Shown here: positions 25,959 to 36,721 of the stretch, piece after piece
How positions within the stretch are numbered: the stretch's first letter is position 1
How the letters are laid out: every line of letters starts with the position of its first letter
From: Crambe crambe
Taxonomy: Eukaryota; Porifera; Demospongiae; Poecilosclerida; Crambeidae
NCBI GenBank assembly: GCA_963924555.1
Contig: OZ004596.1
Location: 4,536,139-4,600,138 of the forward strand
Direction of reading: 5' to 3'
DNA length: 64,000 nucleotides
Notes under the pieces: model-generated
What the model was told of the DNA's origin: nothing
Database searches by the model: none
Seen by the model: only the letters and a program-made list of their open reading frames with translations
Translations under genes and position numbers: made by a program

Positions 25959-26434
25959 GTCGCTCGATCAGATTAATAACTATATCTTATTCATTTTTAT
26001 ATGACGTCATCATTGTAATCTGTATCATTGAGCATGCTCAGTTGCTTTTGTATGTCTTCTGTCTTGCGTGCACTATAATGAGATTTCTCTTACAATTGAA
26101 CTAGTGAAACAGTGCTAGCAGGCCGAACCCAGAACTGATACCTAGTTGATGTTAGAGGGACATCACACTGTGCGCACGCGCGCTAATGATGGTAGCTAAT
26201 CATAAATCATTTTTATGGCCCCTCAGTCACCTGACATTTTTTGCCTTTTTTCCCCCCCTGTTTTATTTTGCATATGCCCTTTGGGCTTTACATGATTGAT
26301 TGATTGATTGGTAGACTATATAGCCATGATGCGATGACCTTCAAGAACACTAGCTATAATAACTAGCTAAATATGTTTGATGTGCACTTGGAGCAACATA
26401 GGAAAAGGTGGAGATTTATCCAAGCAATAATTTC
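25959..26434. other. 5' flank of M13 copy B, nothing coding seen
   Basis: It includes a GACGTCATCATTG stretch near 26003 (a CRE-like TGACGTCA core on the plus strand), a GCGCACGCGCGC run near 26172, and TGATTGATTGATTGATTGG at 26294. The promoter of copy B must lie here; no element is assigned. Confidence 0.4.
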
Positions 26435-26830
26435 CTGCATGAATGCATGTAGACAGACTTTTCGGCATTTTAGTTAGCTAGCTGCTAGCTCATTCAGATG
26501 TCCCCCCTTATACAAGGATCACTTTGCTATTCTTAGACATACTTTTCTCAATATATCTTTCTGTGTGTGAGATAGCTATAGATGTTCCCATGCAAATGTC
26601 CCCCATTATACAAGACTGAGATGAGATCATTTTGCTATTTTTAGACACACTTTTTTCAATGTATCTTCCTGTGTGCTCACACTTAGCTATTTGAGCTCAA
26701 TTCAGAGTCGATTGTTCCCTTTCAGTGCCCATAAGATCACAAGCCTATGACTGGAAGTGAGTCCATATTAACTATTTGTGGCAACTATTCCAAGACACAC
26801 TTTTCTTATCTTAGATAAAATGATAATTTA
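26435..26830. repeat. Dispersed array-spacer repeat, copy 1
   Basis: Shares with later spacer copies the blocks AGACAGACTTTT(C/T)(G/T)GGCATTTTAG, TGCAAATGTCCCCCATTATACAAG, GTGCCCATAAGATCACAAGC, CTATGACTGGAAGTGA and CTTATCTTAGATAAAATGAT. The family is confined, in this window, to spacers of the M13 array. Confidence 0.65.
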
Positions 26831-26980
26831 TGGTGGCGCCTTATTATGGTATGTGGAATGTGGTACAATGAAACTCCAATAGAACTACACTGTATCTCAA
26901 AATCATTATTTTTTTATAATTATCAGCGATGTCGAAATAGCAAGCTACTATTTAGTGCTAACATTATGACAAAAGCGTGT

Positions 26981-27775
26981 TCACCACAGCTCACATTTCT
27001 TGATAGGATTCATGCAAGATCCCGTGGGACAGCTGAAAGCAGCTGCAAACTCACGACTGTTGGAGAGTATCCCAAGAAGTCTGTGTACAACACACAATGA
27101 ATGTGCATGCTGGTGATGGACATTACTGGATACCTTATTGAATCTGGACTGTGGGGGTCAGCTAACAAACGGTTCTTCTGTGCTGCGAGTGTTGCCACCC
27201 AGCAATATATCTAGCTATAAGAAGAATGATAATTAGCTAGCCTGGTATATACCTAACATTACAAACTGCACCTGAGCATGACCTATAAAGAACAGCTGGT
27301 CTGGATTGTATGGAAGTCCAGGAAGCTTCTGCTGAACTTTTCCTGTTCTGCTCACGTAACTTTTGTATGCCTGCAGCATTACCATAGGATAAAATCATAC
27401 ACTTCCTCACAATACTTACTCCATGGCTTGTAACTAACAGTACCAGCAATCACTATAATTGCATTAATTTTTTCAGCAGTTTGTACCTGATAGGCAGTAG
27501 CTAGACCTCCATTGTCTGCAATATTCTCACCAAGTGTAAGTGTACCATTCACCTACAATATTATACAAAGGGCAGCTGCTCAGCAATAAGTATCATAATT
27601 GGCATTATACCGGTCCAGCAGGAAGAGAATAGTTACCGTACTGCTGAATGAAGCACTGAGCTCTGGAGTTGAAATTATTGAGTGATTGAGGTGTCCACCA
27701 GTTCTCAACGTCCCCATGATATTTATTATCACTCACTCAGGCCAGTAAGCTCTGAACACAGGTGCAGCTATTGGT
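26981..27775 (-). pseudogene. M13 metallopeptidase copy C, 3' fragment without zinc exon
   Basis: Only the last exons survive. The terminal exon (TVGEYPK... antisense of SCMNP..KKCELW) has its stop at 26981-26983. The other exons are [14 protein letters not shown] (27.15 kb), [20 protein letters not shown] (27.3 kb), [16 protein letters not shown] (27.5 kb), and part of the ENWW exon [19 protein letters not shown] (27.65 kb). The ENWW exon stops abruptly at about 27717 and is joined to a piece of the VFRAYWPE exon, so the HExxH-bearing exon seen in D at 31.7 kb is deleted. Nothing upstream to 30.8 kb encodes the remaining two thirds. It is closest to copies D and E. Confidence 0.82.
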
Positions 27776-27983
27776 TAGCTACGGATCTACAAGTCTAGCC
27801 CTTGTAACTTAGTGACAACACCTCAGAAATGATTCAAAGAGACATGATGTAATGCATTACATCAGCTACCATAAAATTGATGTGCACTGGACAACACCAG
27901 GAATGTGACCTCATTAGAGCCTATCGGTCAATGAATTTCATCAGGAGAAACAAAAAAAGGCGGGAGACATACCCAGGCGATAG

Positions 27984-28435
27984 CATGCAGACAGACTTTT
28001 TGGCATTTTAGCAAGTTAGCTTAGCTACTGCCTCTACATTTTAGATGAGCTCATCCATGCAAATATTCCCCATTATACAAGAGGTGAGATCATAGGACAC
28101 GTATAATTAATCTATAGGTTGCCATTATTACTGTGATGCTCACACTATTATTATTCATTGTTCCCTTCCCTTGCAAATGTTCCCCCTTGTACAAGAAGTA
28201 AGATCACCAGTCACCCAACTGGGTCAAACGTGTGGCCGACTATTAATAGCTAGGCATTGTGGCTACAGTCACTGTGTGGTCAGTTATCAGTGTTCCCTTA
28301 ATTTCCCTGTAAATTCCCTGGTGAGATCGCAAGTGGGTCATTCTATATATCTATCATGGCAGAGCCCACTCATAATTTTAGGTGTTCCAATTTTGAAGGT
28401 GTTTTTTTCCCCTTCATGTCAGGAAGTCTACGTAC
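27984..28435. repeat. Dispersed array-spacer repeat, copy 2
   Basis: CAGACAGACTTTTTGGCATT, ATTATACAAGAGGTGAGATC, TGTTCCCTT and ATGTCAGGAAGTCTA blocks recur in the same order as in the other spacer copies. Confidence 0.65.
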
Positions 28436-28947
28436 ATTAAAGGGTTGCATACTATACAATGAGGTGCATATACGTACATAGCTACAGAAACAGAACTCCC
28501 TGAAATGTAAAAATCTCTTCAGTCCATAATTCATCCATTCATCCTTGTCAGTGAAAAAAACAACAAAAAACAACAACAAAAAACGACAAAACAAAAAACA
28601 AAACAAAACAAAAAACAAAATAAAAAGAACACAAATCAACCTCCCACACCACAGCCAGTAGCTATAATGATTGTGGAACTGACACAGAATCCTTGACCTT
28701 ATGACCTCTTACATCAGGCAGTGAAAATAGCTAGAGTCTAGAAAATATGTGAGGCAATAATTAATTTTTCTGACTTGAAAATATTTCAGTTAGCTACACA
28801 GTAGCTACGTATATGCTCACTCTCATAATGAATGGGCTCACACTGTAAAAATAGAAATGCTAGCTATAGCTACGCACACTAAATACACACACACACACTA
28901 TATGTGTCCACATGAGAGGAAAAGAACAGTGCACTGTAAAATGAAAG
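28436..28947. other. Spacer with CAAAA-rich simple sequence
   Basis: 28555-28625 is a mixture of ACAAAAAACAACA and AAACAAAACA. The rest is AT-rich with (CA)n at 28885-28897. No gene seen. Confidence 0.5.
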
Positions 28948-29238
28948 TGTACACTGCAACCTATGTATGTGCATAGCAACTATTAAGTGTACACTGCAAC
29001 CTATGTGTGTGCATAGCAACTATTAAGTGTACACTGCAACCTATGTGTGTGCATAGCAACTATTAAGTGTACACTGCAACTCTGAAGTGTACACTGTAAC
29101 CTATGTGTGTGCATAGCAACTATTAAGTGTACACTGCAACTCTGAAGTGTACACTGTAACCTATGTGTGTGCATAGCAACTATTAAGTGTACACTGCAAC
29201 TCTGAAGTGTACACTGTAACTATGTGTGTGCATAGCGA
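28948..29238. repeat. Composite minisatellite with 40-bp (A) and 20-bp (B) units
   Basis: The order is A-A-A-B-A-B-A-B-A'. Every unit starts TGTACACTG(C/T)AAC. The A unit continues CTATGTGTGTGCATAGCAAC and ends TATTAAG; the B unit ends TCTGAAG. The last three AB pairs are nearly identical 60-bp higher-order units, with a C/T change (TGCAAC/TGTAAC) marking the phase. The final unit degrades at CATAGCG. Confidence 0.9.
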
Positions 29239-29339
29239 TCACAAGTCACCCAACCAATTTGTACAGCAGACCAATTGGCTAGTCTGCAGACTCAATGCAT
29301 TGACATTACTCTGTGCTCACACTCTATTGACCTCATTAT

Positions 29340-29560
29340 TTTCTTGCCATGGGCTTGCGCCACCGGCTTGCGCCATGGGCTTGCCGTGGGAATGCCCTGT
29401 TGTACAAGAGGTGAGATCACAGGTCACCCAAGTGGGTCAATTATGTGGCAGACTAATGACAGCTAATCCAGACACTTTTCTTATCTTAGATAAAATGATA
29501 CTGTAGACGTAGAGTCCCTCACATTTTGGGATACAAAAATGTGTCCAAGTTGATGTCAGG
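29340..29560. repeat. Dispersed array-spacer repeat, copy 3
   Basis: TTGTACAAGAGGTGAGATCA, GTCAATTATGTGGCAGACTA, AATCCAGACAC and CTCACATTTTGGGA blocks. They closely match 35400-35545 (copy 5). A local triplication GGCTTGCGCC/GGCTTGCCG sits at 29350-29385. Confidence 0.65.
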
Positions 29561-30018
29561 AAGTCTATGAATATACTGGCGCATGGAAACCGTAATCCCT
29601 GAACCAACAAAATAACAAAACAAAACGAAACAAAACAACAACAACAACAACAACAACTTCTTAGTGTACACATTGAAGTGTGTAGATAATTTTCTCCACT
29701 GAAAACAAGAACTGCAACGTGTTCAAAACAGACAACACCAAAAATCACCAATGGAATGATAATAGTGACAGCCCTTTATGAATAAATTGCTGTACATGCT
29801 CAGGGTTGATGGGGTGAGGTTATTCACTGACAAGGAAATAAAATTCTATAGCTCAGTCACTGATCTTTAATGAAGTGACATTTTAGAGCCAGCATTGCAA
29901 TAATGTCAATTATATTAAGCCACTATTAAGTTACCATGACCTCTACAGTTGCTACTGAATTTCTGATCAAGGAACAAAATGGCTGTCTAGAAACTATTGT
30001 TGATAATTTCCTGACTCA
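29561..30018. other. Spacer, nothing recognised
   Basis: Contains CAAAACGAAACAAAACAAC and a (CAA)n tract at 29625-29656, then AT-rich sequence without coding signal. Confidence 0.5.
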
Positions 30019-30195
30019 TATCATAGACAGACTTATTGGCATAGTAGTTAGTTAGCTCCTATGTGTTCACTCTCTAGATGAGTTCATTGTTCCCTTCCCG
30101 TGCAAATGCCCAAGAGGTGAGATCACAAGCATAAATTATGCTCCCCAACCTGTATGACCGGAAGTCACTTACAGTGCTTCCAGCTTAGAGAGTAA
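30019..30195. repeat. Dispersed array-spacer repeat, copy 4 (short)
   Basis: CATAGACAGACTTATTGGCA, TTGTTCCCTTCCCGTGCAAA, AGAGGTGAGATCACAAGC and TATGACCGGAAGT blocks. Confidence 0.6.
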
Positions 30196-30886
30196 ACTTT
30201 TTTTGATAAGTCCACTAATGGATCAAAAAGAGTCACATTGTCTCCAGACTTGATTTGAGCAAGGATTAGTCAATCCCTATGAACTAGCTACCTCATCACT
30301 GTTATTACACCATAGTTGATAGGAAGAGGAAATCTTGAACTGAAAGTGTTTAAGCCAGCATTTTAAGATATTTTTTTTTGCAGTAAGAATTCATATTTGG
30401 CCAAACTAATTCTCCATTATATGTGAAGTTTCTCTATAGGCATAATGTCAACAAGACTCAAAACATTAGGATCAAAATGCGGTGAAAAAGTGTTTTTAAG
30501 CTAGCATATCTAAGGGATTGTCCAGTATAAGAGTCAAGAATTGAATCCTGGCACTCCAATAGTTATATTTTCAGTTGGTTTTGATGTAGCTATACCAGTA
30601 GCCATACAATGGACTCCAGCTGTGAACTTGTGTATCTCAAAACAGAAAGTATCGGATACTTATCGAAAATAACACTATCATAATAATATTATTCATTATA
30701 CTACTCATGAATGATTCCTTTTAGGGGTTGGGCTGAAGGCCAGTTAGTAGGTTAGTTAGTCCATGTTAGAACATAGTACTATTTTTTTATAACACAAGAA
30801 ACAGAAAATAAATTGACAACAGCAATCTAATGTTAAAGCAAGCTACTAAGTTGAGTAGCAGTTTTGAAGGTATTAGCTAAGAGCGT
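30196..30886. other. 3' flank of M13 copy D
   Basis: No gene seen. TTTTAGGGGTTGGGCTG at 30720-30736 also occurs in the 3' flank of copy E at 38752-38769, so the flank was duplicated with the gene. Confidence 0.5.
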
Positions 30887-32991
30887 TCACCACAGCTCAC
30901 ATTTCTTCATGGGATTCATTCGTGATCCCGTGGGACAGCTGAAAGCTTCTGCAAACTCACGACTGTTGGAAAGTATCCCAAGAGGTCTGTGTACGACACA
31001 TAAAGTCATGACAATGAATGTGTATGCTGATGATGATTGTCTTTATTATTGAATACCTTATTGGATCTGGACTGTGGGGGTCAGTTAACAAACGGTTCTT
31101 CTGTGCTGCGAGTGTTGCCACCCAGCAATATATCTATAAGAAGAACAATAATTAGCTATATCCTGGTATATACCTAACATTACAAACTGCACCTGAGCAT
31201 GACCTAAAAAGAACAGCTGGTCTGGATTGTACGGAAGTCCAGGAAGCTTCTGCTGAACTTTTCCTGTTTTGCTCACATAATTTTTGTATGCCTGCAGCAG
31301 CATTAAATGACATAGTCATTTTTGATTTCTTCACAGTTTGTAGCTATAGAAATATCATGGTAATCATGTAGTTTGTACCTGATAGGCAGTAGCTAGACCT
31401 CCATTGTCTGCAATATTCTCACCAAGTGTAAGTGTACCATTCACCTAAAAAATCATATAAAGAAAGGCAGCTGCTCAGCTTAATTATAATTGGTATAGCT
31501 ATAATATTATACCGGTCCAGCAGGAAGAGAATAGTTACCGTACTGCTCAATGAAGCATTGAGCTCTGGAGTTGAAATTATCGAGTGATTCAGGAGTCCAC
31601 CAGTTATCAAAGTCCCCCAACTCATTAAATTGCCGACCTACATTGACATAAAGATTAGCAAGCTAGCGACAGTCGTCATAAAAATAGCATACATGTAAAG
31701 TTTACCACTATTATCGAATCCATGAGTGTACTCATGACCCACCACATATCCCATAGTCCCAAACAAGAAATACCTATAATAATCACTGAAACAGCATATG
31801 TCTGCAAAAACTTAATCACTCACTCAGGCCAGTAGGTTTTGAACACAGGTGTATCAAGTATTCCTTCAAGAATATCTGCATGCATTACCAATTATGAGCA
31901 CACCACATGTAGCTACTTCTGAATAACTTACACATCTGATTTAACTTAGGATTATATTGTGCATTGGTTTCAGTTGGATTAGACAGCCCTGCATTTAATG
32001 CCCAGGTTGATCTGTTGTTAGCCATTGCAAAATAACTAAATTTCTTGATGAAAGAAGATCTCTTGGAGTTAATCACATTGATGAAGAAGGGGTGATCCAG
32101 GGAAACGTTTAGCTGCAAAGGTTCAAATATAAGCTTCATGGAGTCCTACACAAGACAGAACTCACCCCACTGTAGTAACCATTCAGGAAAGTGTCATTGT
32201 ATATAACGTCTGGGTATGCCAAAAAACGCTTGATAGAACTAAGTTTTTTTAAAGCTCTATTTTTTGTGGGAGCATCGAGCCAATCCTTTCCACTGATGCG
32301 GCTGTGCAGAGCCTTTTCTAATTCTTCTGTAAGAACTGCGAGTTTTTCCTGTAATTTGAGGAAACATTCAAACTATAATAGTGAAATAGAAATCAAAACA
32401 CTCACTCTGGCCCCCATGGGAAGGTACTGTTCAGTGTATGTCCTTGATAGAGCCAGAGGTAGATCTTCTTGAACTTTGCTAACACATACTTTATAGTGCA
32501 CAGGACCTTTAATGACAGAATTGTATTTATAGAACCTCAAAATAAAGGACACACAGCTATTTTATTCCTTATAGAGATTAAACATTTGGGACCTTGAAGG
32601 TCGTCCTTTAATGTAGAGAGCTTATTTCTATTCACAGAGGTTTTTATACATAGTACATAATATTGTAATAATACAAACTTGGTGAAGATGCTGTAAATTC
32701 TGGACTCAAGTATGGTAGAAGAGAAGAAATAAACTGCCACTTGGCATAATTCTCCAGGACACTGAGTAAAATGACCAGTCAATTGTAATCAAACCATGTA
32801 CCATGTAGCTATTATGACTCACGTGGAATTTGTTTGTCGAATTAGGTCATTCATTGAAGCAATGTATTGCAGTGGCAGCACACTAACATGAGCCGATAGA
32901 TCGATATCAGTGATCCCAGCAAGACTCCCATAGTACTCTACATTTTGGGACCAGTTGAACTATTCAACAACAACAACAACAACGACAACAA

Positions 32992-33027
<36 letters not shown>

Positions 33028-34914
33028 TTAATAAACCCCAATAGCTAGACCCACTTTTATGAGACTTACCACTGGCATAGTGTCACGGAGTTCAGCAAAA
33101 GTCATGTATGTTAACTGGCTACTTATGTTCTTGTCTTTCAGATTAAAGTCATAAAACTAGTTTTGGGATAATGATTATTGGTGGTATAGGGAAGATACTT
33201 TCTGCATACCTTAGACATTTCTGTTTCAAAGTCCAGAATATCATCAGCTGCATCACCATATGTATCGTTAGAGATGGAAGAATTGATCTGACTAAGAAGC
33301 CTAATGATTGAGCTCTTTAACTGCATAATCAATAATAAAAATGGACTCTCAATCGATGTGCTGATGAATTCTTTTTAGTATTGCATTACTTACCTTTTCA
33401 ATTAGCTATATAGCACTATAGCTATTTTTACCTGTTCTCTAAGTGGACCAGGTTTATAGAAAACTGCAATAGGGGATGACAGTCCACTTTGCGATACCTA
33501 TATAACAAAATCATGTAACATACTTCAATATTCATACACACACCCCATTTACAGTCAGTATGTTTCTTGACGTGTTGGTTAAATCAATTGAAACTCCTAA
33601 GCTGAAAAAGGCTGGGTTTCCATACAGTTTCTCCAAGAGGAAACCTTGCTGATCATTGATGTCCCATGTGGTGCCAAGGTCTATTCCTACTAAAGGCCAC
33701 CCACCTACAGTGGTAACATAAAACTGATAGAATGTGTGCAATTTGTTCTTATAGCATACCTGTACTTCTGATTAGTTCCTTCAGAGAACTAATCAGGTTT
33801 TCTGAAGTGTCCATCTTCATGCATGATTGGTAGTATGTGATAGCTTTTTCAATGGCCTCCACACTCCTGTTGTTGCCAGACTCCATTAGTGAACGGAGAC
33901 GCTCAGTATTGATTACAAGTGGAGTTTCAAATGAACGAACTGCTGGAGCACCTAATAATAATAATTATAGTCCATTGGTCTTCTCTAAAGAGAGTAGACA
34001 TTTTGTAAGCTATAAGTTGTAAGCTGCCCATAGCTACCACAGAGAAATCTGTGGTACTCCGTGGTAGGAGTAGGACTTAATAAGCTCTACTGCACACTGG
34101 TAGGAAGCAGAATTTCATCATTGAGGAAGTGGCTAAGAGTCTGGGTTGGAACAGTTAGACTAAGAGTATTCAGGTCAATAATTTCCTGCAGTCATTTCCT
34201 GGTGCATACAGACAGACTTCTCAAACTTAGCAGCTAGCTAGCATGAGAGCTATCAAGTGCATGAATATGAGCTGCTGACCATTAAATTAATGTCATTGAA
34301 AATAATTTAGGACAGCTTGTAATGGTATAATGTGAGCATGTGGTAGGACAAAATGGAAAGTAAAAATTAATTTTGTACATCATAACAATAACAACCACAA
34401 CAAAACTTGACTCACCATAAGGGATGATTGAGTTATTTATGAATCGATTGCATGCAAATGCATAGAAGTCGTCACAAGGGTTGACTGATGCATCCAGTTT
34501 GGAGAGGATGAGACTGCTGAGTTCAACACATCCTGGAGTACTGCATGTCTCATTGGAAACAGTGGGGGTGCCGGTGGGGCTAGAGGTAGAGGCATGGTAT
34601 CGTGCTTTACTTAATCCAATCCCCAGGCCTATAATTGTGACCAGCGAAGCAGCCAAAATTACTCCTAAAAAGAATACAACAATAGCTAGTAACATGGTAC
34701 CTCAAGGCCATGCAGATCTTTACCTAACACAGTTGCAATGATACAACAAATGGACGGAGTTTTTCTAACCCTGTGTCTTGTTTCACTAAAAAAATTAAAA
34801 CATAGGTCATAACTAACTGGTGGCTAAGCACAATATCATATAAATCTTTGACTTTGCTACTACAGATGGCTAGCTATATCTGTCTTACGATAGCCAGTGA
34901 TCCTCCTCATCCAT
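30887..34914 (-). CDS. M13 metallopeptidase copy D (neprilysin/ECE-like), apparently intact
   Basis: Exon 1 starts at ATG 34914 (MDEEDHWLS), exon 2 gives [20 protein letters not shown], and exon 3 gives the anchor [19 protein letters not shown], a short Ser/Thr/Pro stalk, and [20 protein letters not shown]...[13 protein letters not shown]. The ectodomain continues with [19 protein letters not shown] (33.85 kb), [19 protein letters not shown] (33.65 kb), [19 protein letters not shown] (33.25 kb), [10 protein letters not shown] (32.93 kb), [20 protein letters not shown] (32.45 kb), [18 protein letters not shown] (32.28 kb), [19 protein letters not shown] (31.97 kb), the zinc exon [19 protein letters not shown] (31.74 kb), [16 protein letters not shown] (31.4 kb) and [10 protein letters not shown] with TGA at 30887. 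HEYTH and the downstream Glu of ENIAD are present. The fold and the substrate class are typical of M13; the peptide substrate is unknown. Confidence 0.86.
32961..33022. repeat. (CAA)n followed by poly-A in an intron of copy D
   Basis: CAACAACAACAACAACGACA then about 30 A. Copy E lacks both at the same intron position (41047-41060), so they were gained after duplication. Confidence 0.9.
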
Positions 34915-35089
34915 CGTAAGAATCAGAGTCCGATAGTCACACACAGAGTATAGAGCAAGATAGCAGATAATTAGGTGGAGGGATTTACCCACTTCAGAAT
35001 AAAAGCTCGCGCGCGCGGTCGTGTGCATGTATATTATCAGAGGGTGCCATGCAAGAGCACCCAAAAAAATGAAACAACAAACTCTAATG
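34915..35089. promoter_or_regulatory. 5' flank of M13 copy D
   Basis: Matches the 5' flank of copy E in several blocks (AAGAATCAGAGTCC; GGAGGGATTTACCCACTTC at 34978-34996 and 43301-43319). It contains a CGCGCGCGCG run near 35010. The promoter is presumed to be here. Confidence 0.4.
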
Positions 35090-35235
35090 GTGGCTACACT
35101 TTTTAACTTTATAGATTGGAGGCAAGTTCAATATTAGCTAGTGCACTTTGAATCCACCAATTTGTTGATCGATTCCCTCTCACATTAGCTATAACTGCCA
35201 AGGTAACTTCATCAATCAGCCAGATCAGTATCAAG
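35090..35235 (-). pseudogene. DEG/ENaC channel C-terminal relic
   Basis: Plus-strand blocks such as GTGGCTACACTTTTT, TATAGATTGGAGGCAAGTTC, GATTCCCTCTCA and TCATCAATCAGCCA align in order with 43742-43905, the 3' end of the intact DEG/ENaC gene (minus strand: IDE..., REI...). Frame is lost. Its position, just upstream of copy D, mirrors the intact gene just upstream of copy E. Confidence 0.7.
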
Positions 35236-35349
35236 CTAGCTACTAATGTTCCCTTCCCCAGCTGAGCTCACAAGTTACCCAAAATAGATCAATCTGTAAG
35301 TTTACGTATGCAATGGACTATTAAATTGGGTCTAGCTACTGTAGTCCAG

Positions 35350-35610
35350 ACACAATGCATGCAGACTTTTTGGCATTGTAGCTACAGTTACTCTGCATAC
35401 TCTTGCCGTGGGAATGCCCTGTTATACAAAAGGTGAGATCACAGGTCACACAAGTGGGTCAATTATGTGGCAGACTAATGGCGCTAATCCAGACACGCTT
35501 TAGATAAAATGATAGGGTAGACTCTCTCACATTTTGGGACTGAAAAAAATCCATTCCAATTTGAGAGTTGATGTCAAGAAGTCTATAATAATTATGTTAA
35601 GGGGTTGCAA
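35350..35610. repeat. Dispersed array-spacer repeat, copy 5
   Basis: ATGCAGACTTTTTGGCATTG, AAAGGTGAGATCACAGGTCA, GTCAATTATGTGGCAGACTA, CTCACATTTTGGGAC and GTTGATGTCAAGAAGTCTA match copy 3 in order. Confidence 0.65.
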
Positions 35611-36024
35611 TAATGTATAGCAACTGGTATGGAATACTGTACAATAAAATAATTAATGATCATATTGTGGTGTAGCTGCATGCAACAAAAACGTTCTATG
35701 CATGCACACTAGAATGTCCCAATAACACAACACTAGGTGTGTATTACATGCGTACTAAAATAGCTAGTTTCTATAGCTAGACACACTCTAATACAGTGTA
35801 CACTTTCATTTTTAATAGTGTGCATAGTTAGCTAAGTCATCATGACTCTGGGTGTTAGGGTGGGGTTGAGGGTATAGGATATTTTCTAATACTGACACAA
35901 GAGGGGAACCTATAGTCACAATGTAAAATCATAGCAAACCAACTGCATTAATAACCATGGCCTCTAATATCTATTTCACTATCATACCTGATCAGGGATG
36001 GATATAGCTAGATTATTAATTTCC
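35611..36024. other. Spacer, nothing recognised
   Basis: AT-rich with TAGCTAG motifs; no coding motif, no element ends seen. Confidence 0.5.
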
Positions 36025-36265
36025 TGACTCGTGAATGTATGCAGACAGACTTTTTGGCATTCATAGTTCCTATGTGCTCACTCTCTACAATAGATGATTT
36101 CATTGTTCCCTTCACCCATGCAAATGCCCCCCACAAGAGGTGAGATCACAAGCATAAATCCGCTCTTCAACCTATGACCGGAAGTGAATCCATAATTATT
36201 GTAATGGTGGTTAATCCAGACACACTCTTCTTATCTCAGATAGCTAATGATAATAATAGTGGCGT
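36025..36265. repeat. Dispersed array-spacer repeat, copy 6
   Basis: CAGACAGACTTTTTGGCATT, TTGTTCCCTTCACCCATGCA, AGAGGTGAGATCACAAGC, CTATGACCGGAAGTGA, AATCCAGACACACTC and CTTATCTCAGATA match copy 1 in order. Confidence 0.65.
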
Positions 36266-36396
36266 CTCTACCTGAAAAAAAAGAGAAGATGTCAGCTGTA
36301 GCTACAATGGGACCTTCCTTGATACATCAGTGTCAACACTGCATGTGGCTATAATGAACTTAATACTGCATGTGCATTTCAAAAGAGATATTATGA

Positions 36397-36500
36397 GCAC
36401 ACCACATGTAGCTACTTCTAACTTACATATTTGATTTAATGTGGGACTATATAGTGCATTGGTTTCAGTTGGATTAGATAGCCCTGCATTTAATGCCCAG
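36397..36500 (-). pseudogene. Isolated M13 exon relic beside the Fanzor element
   Basis: On the minus strand it reads [20 protein letters not shown] then LNQI, still ending at a GTAAGTT donor. It is nearly identical to the corresponding exon of copy D (31930-32006). Homology stops abruptly at 36500 (GCCCAG). The element's left TTAA begins 27 bp further right. No neighbouring M13 exons are present. Confidence 0.82.
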
Positions 36501-36503
36501 ACA

Positions 36504-36528
36504 AAACATTGATGATAGCATTTACTTT
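36504..36528 (+). repeat. 25-bp direct repeat, left copy
   Basis: AAACATTGATGATAGCATTT then ACTTT. It matches 38827-38851 at 24 of 25 positions (C against T). It lies between the M13 exon relic and the left end of the element. Confidence 0.85.
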
Positions 36529-36530
36529 AA

Positions 36531-36542
36531 CCCTAGAACTAC
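36531..36542 (+). repeat. Left terminal inverted repeat of the Fanzor element
   Basis: CCCTAGAACTAC, directly preceded by TTAA (36527-36530). It continues into TTTGTGGGCCCCAAGGACCC, a subterminal GGG/CCC-rich stretch also common in piggyBac-like ends. Confidence 0.85.
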
Positions 36543-36721
36543 TTTGTGGGCCCCAAGGACCCGGCAGCTACAAATCTTGCAACGTACGTACGTACGTACG
36601 TGTGAATTGAGACTTTCTGCGCATTCGCAAAGTTTGAAGGATTCGATCGAGTGCGCATGCTTGCAAGCATGCACAGATACAAGTCCGTTGCTAGGATAGC
36701 TGTCTGGGCTGTTGGACTTTC

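Noticed and set aside
28948-29238. CRISPR array
   Set aside because: Units abut with no unique spacers; it is an ordinary minisatellite in a eukaryotic genome.
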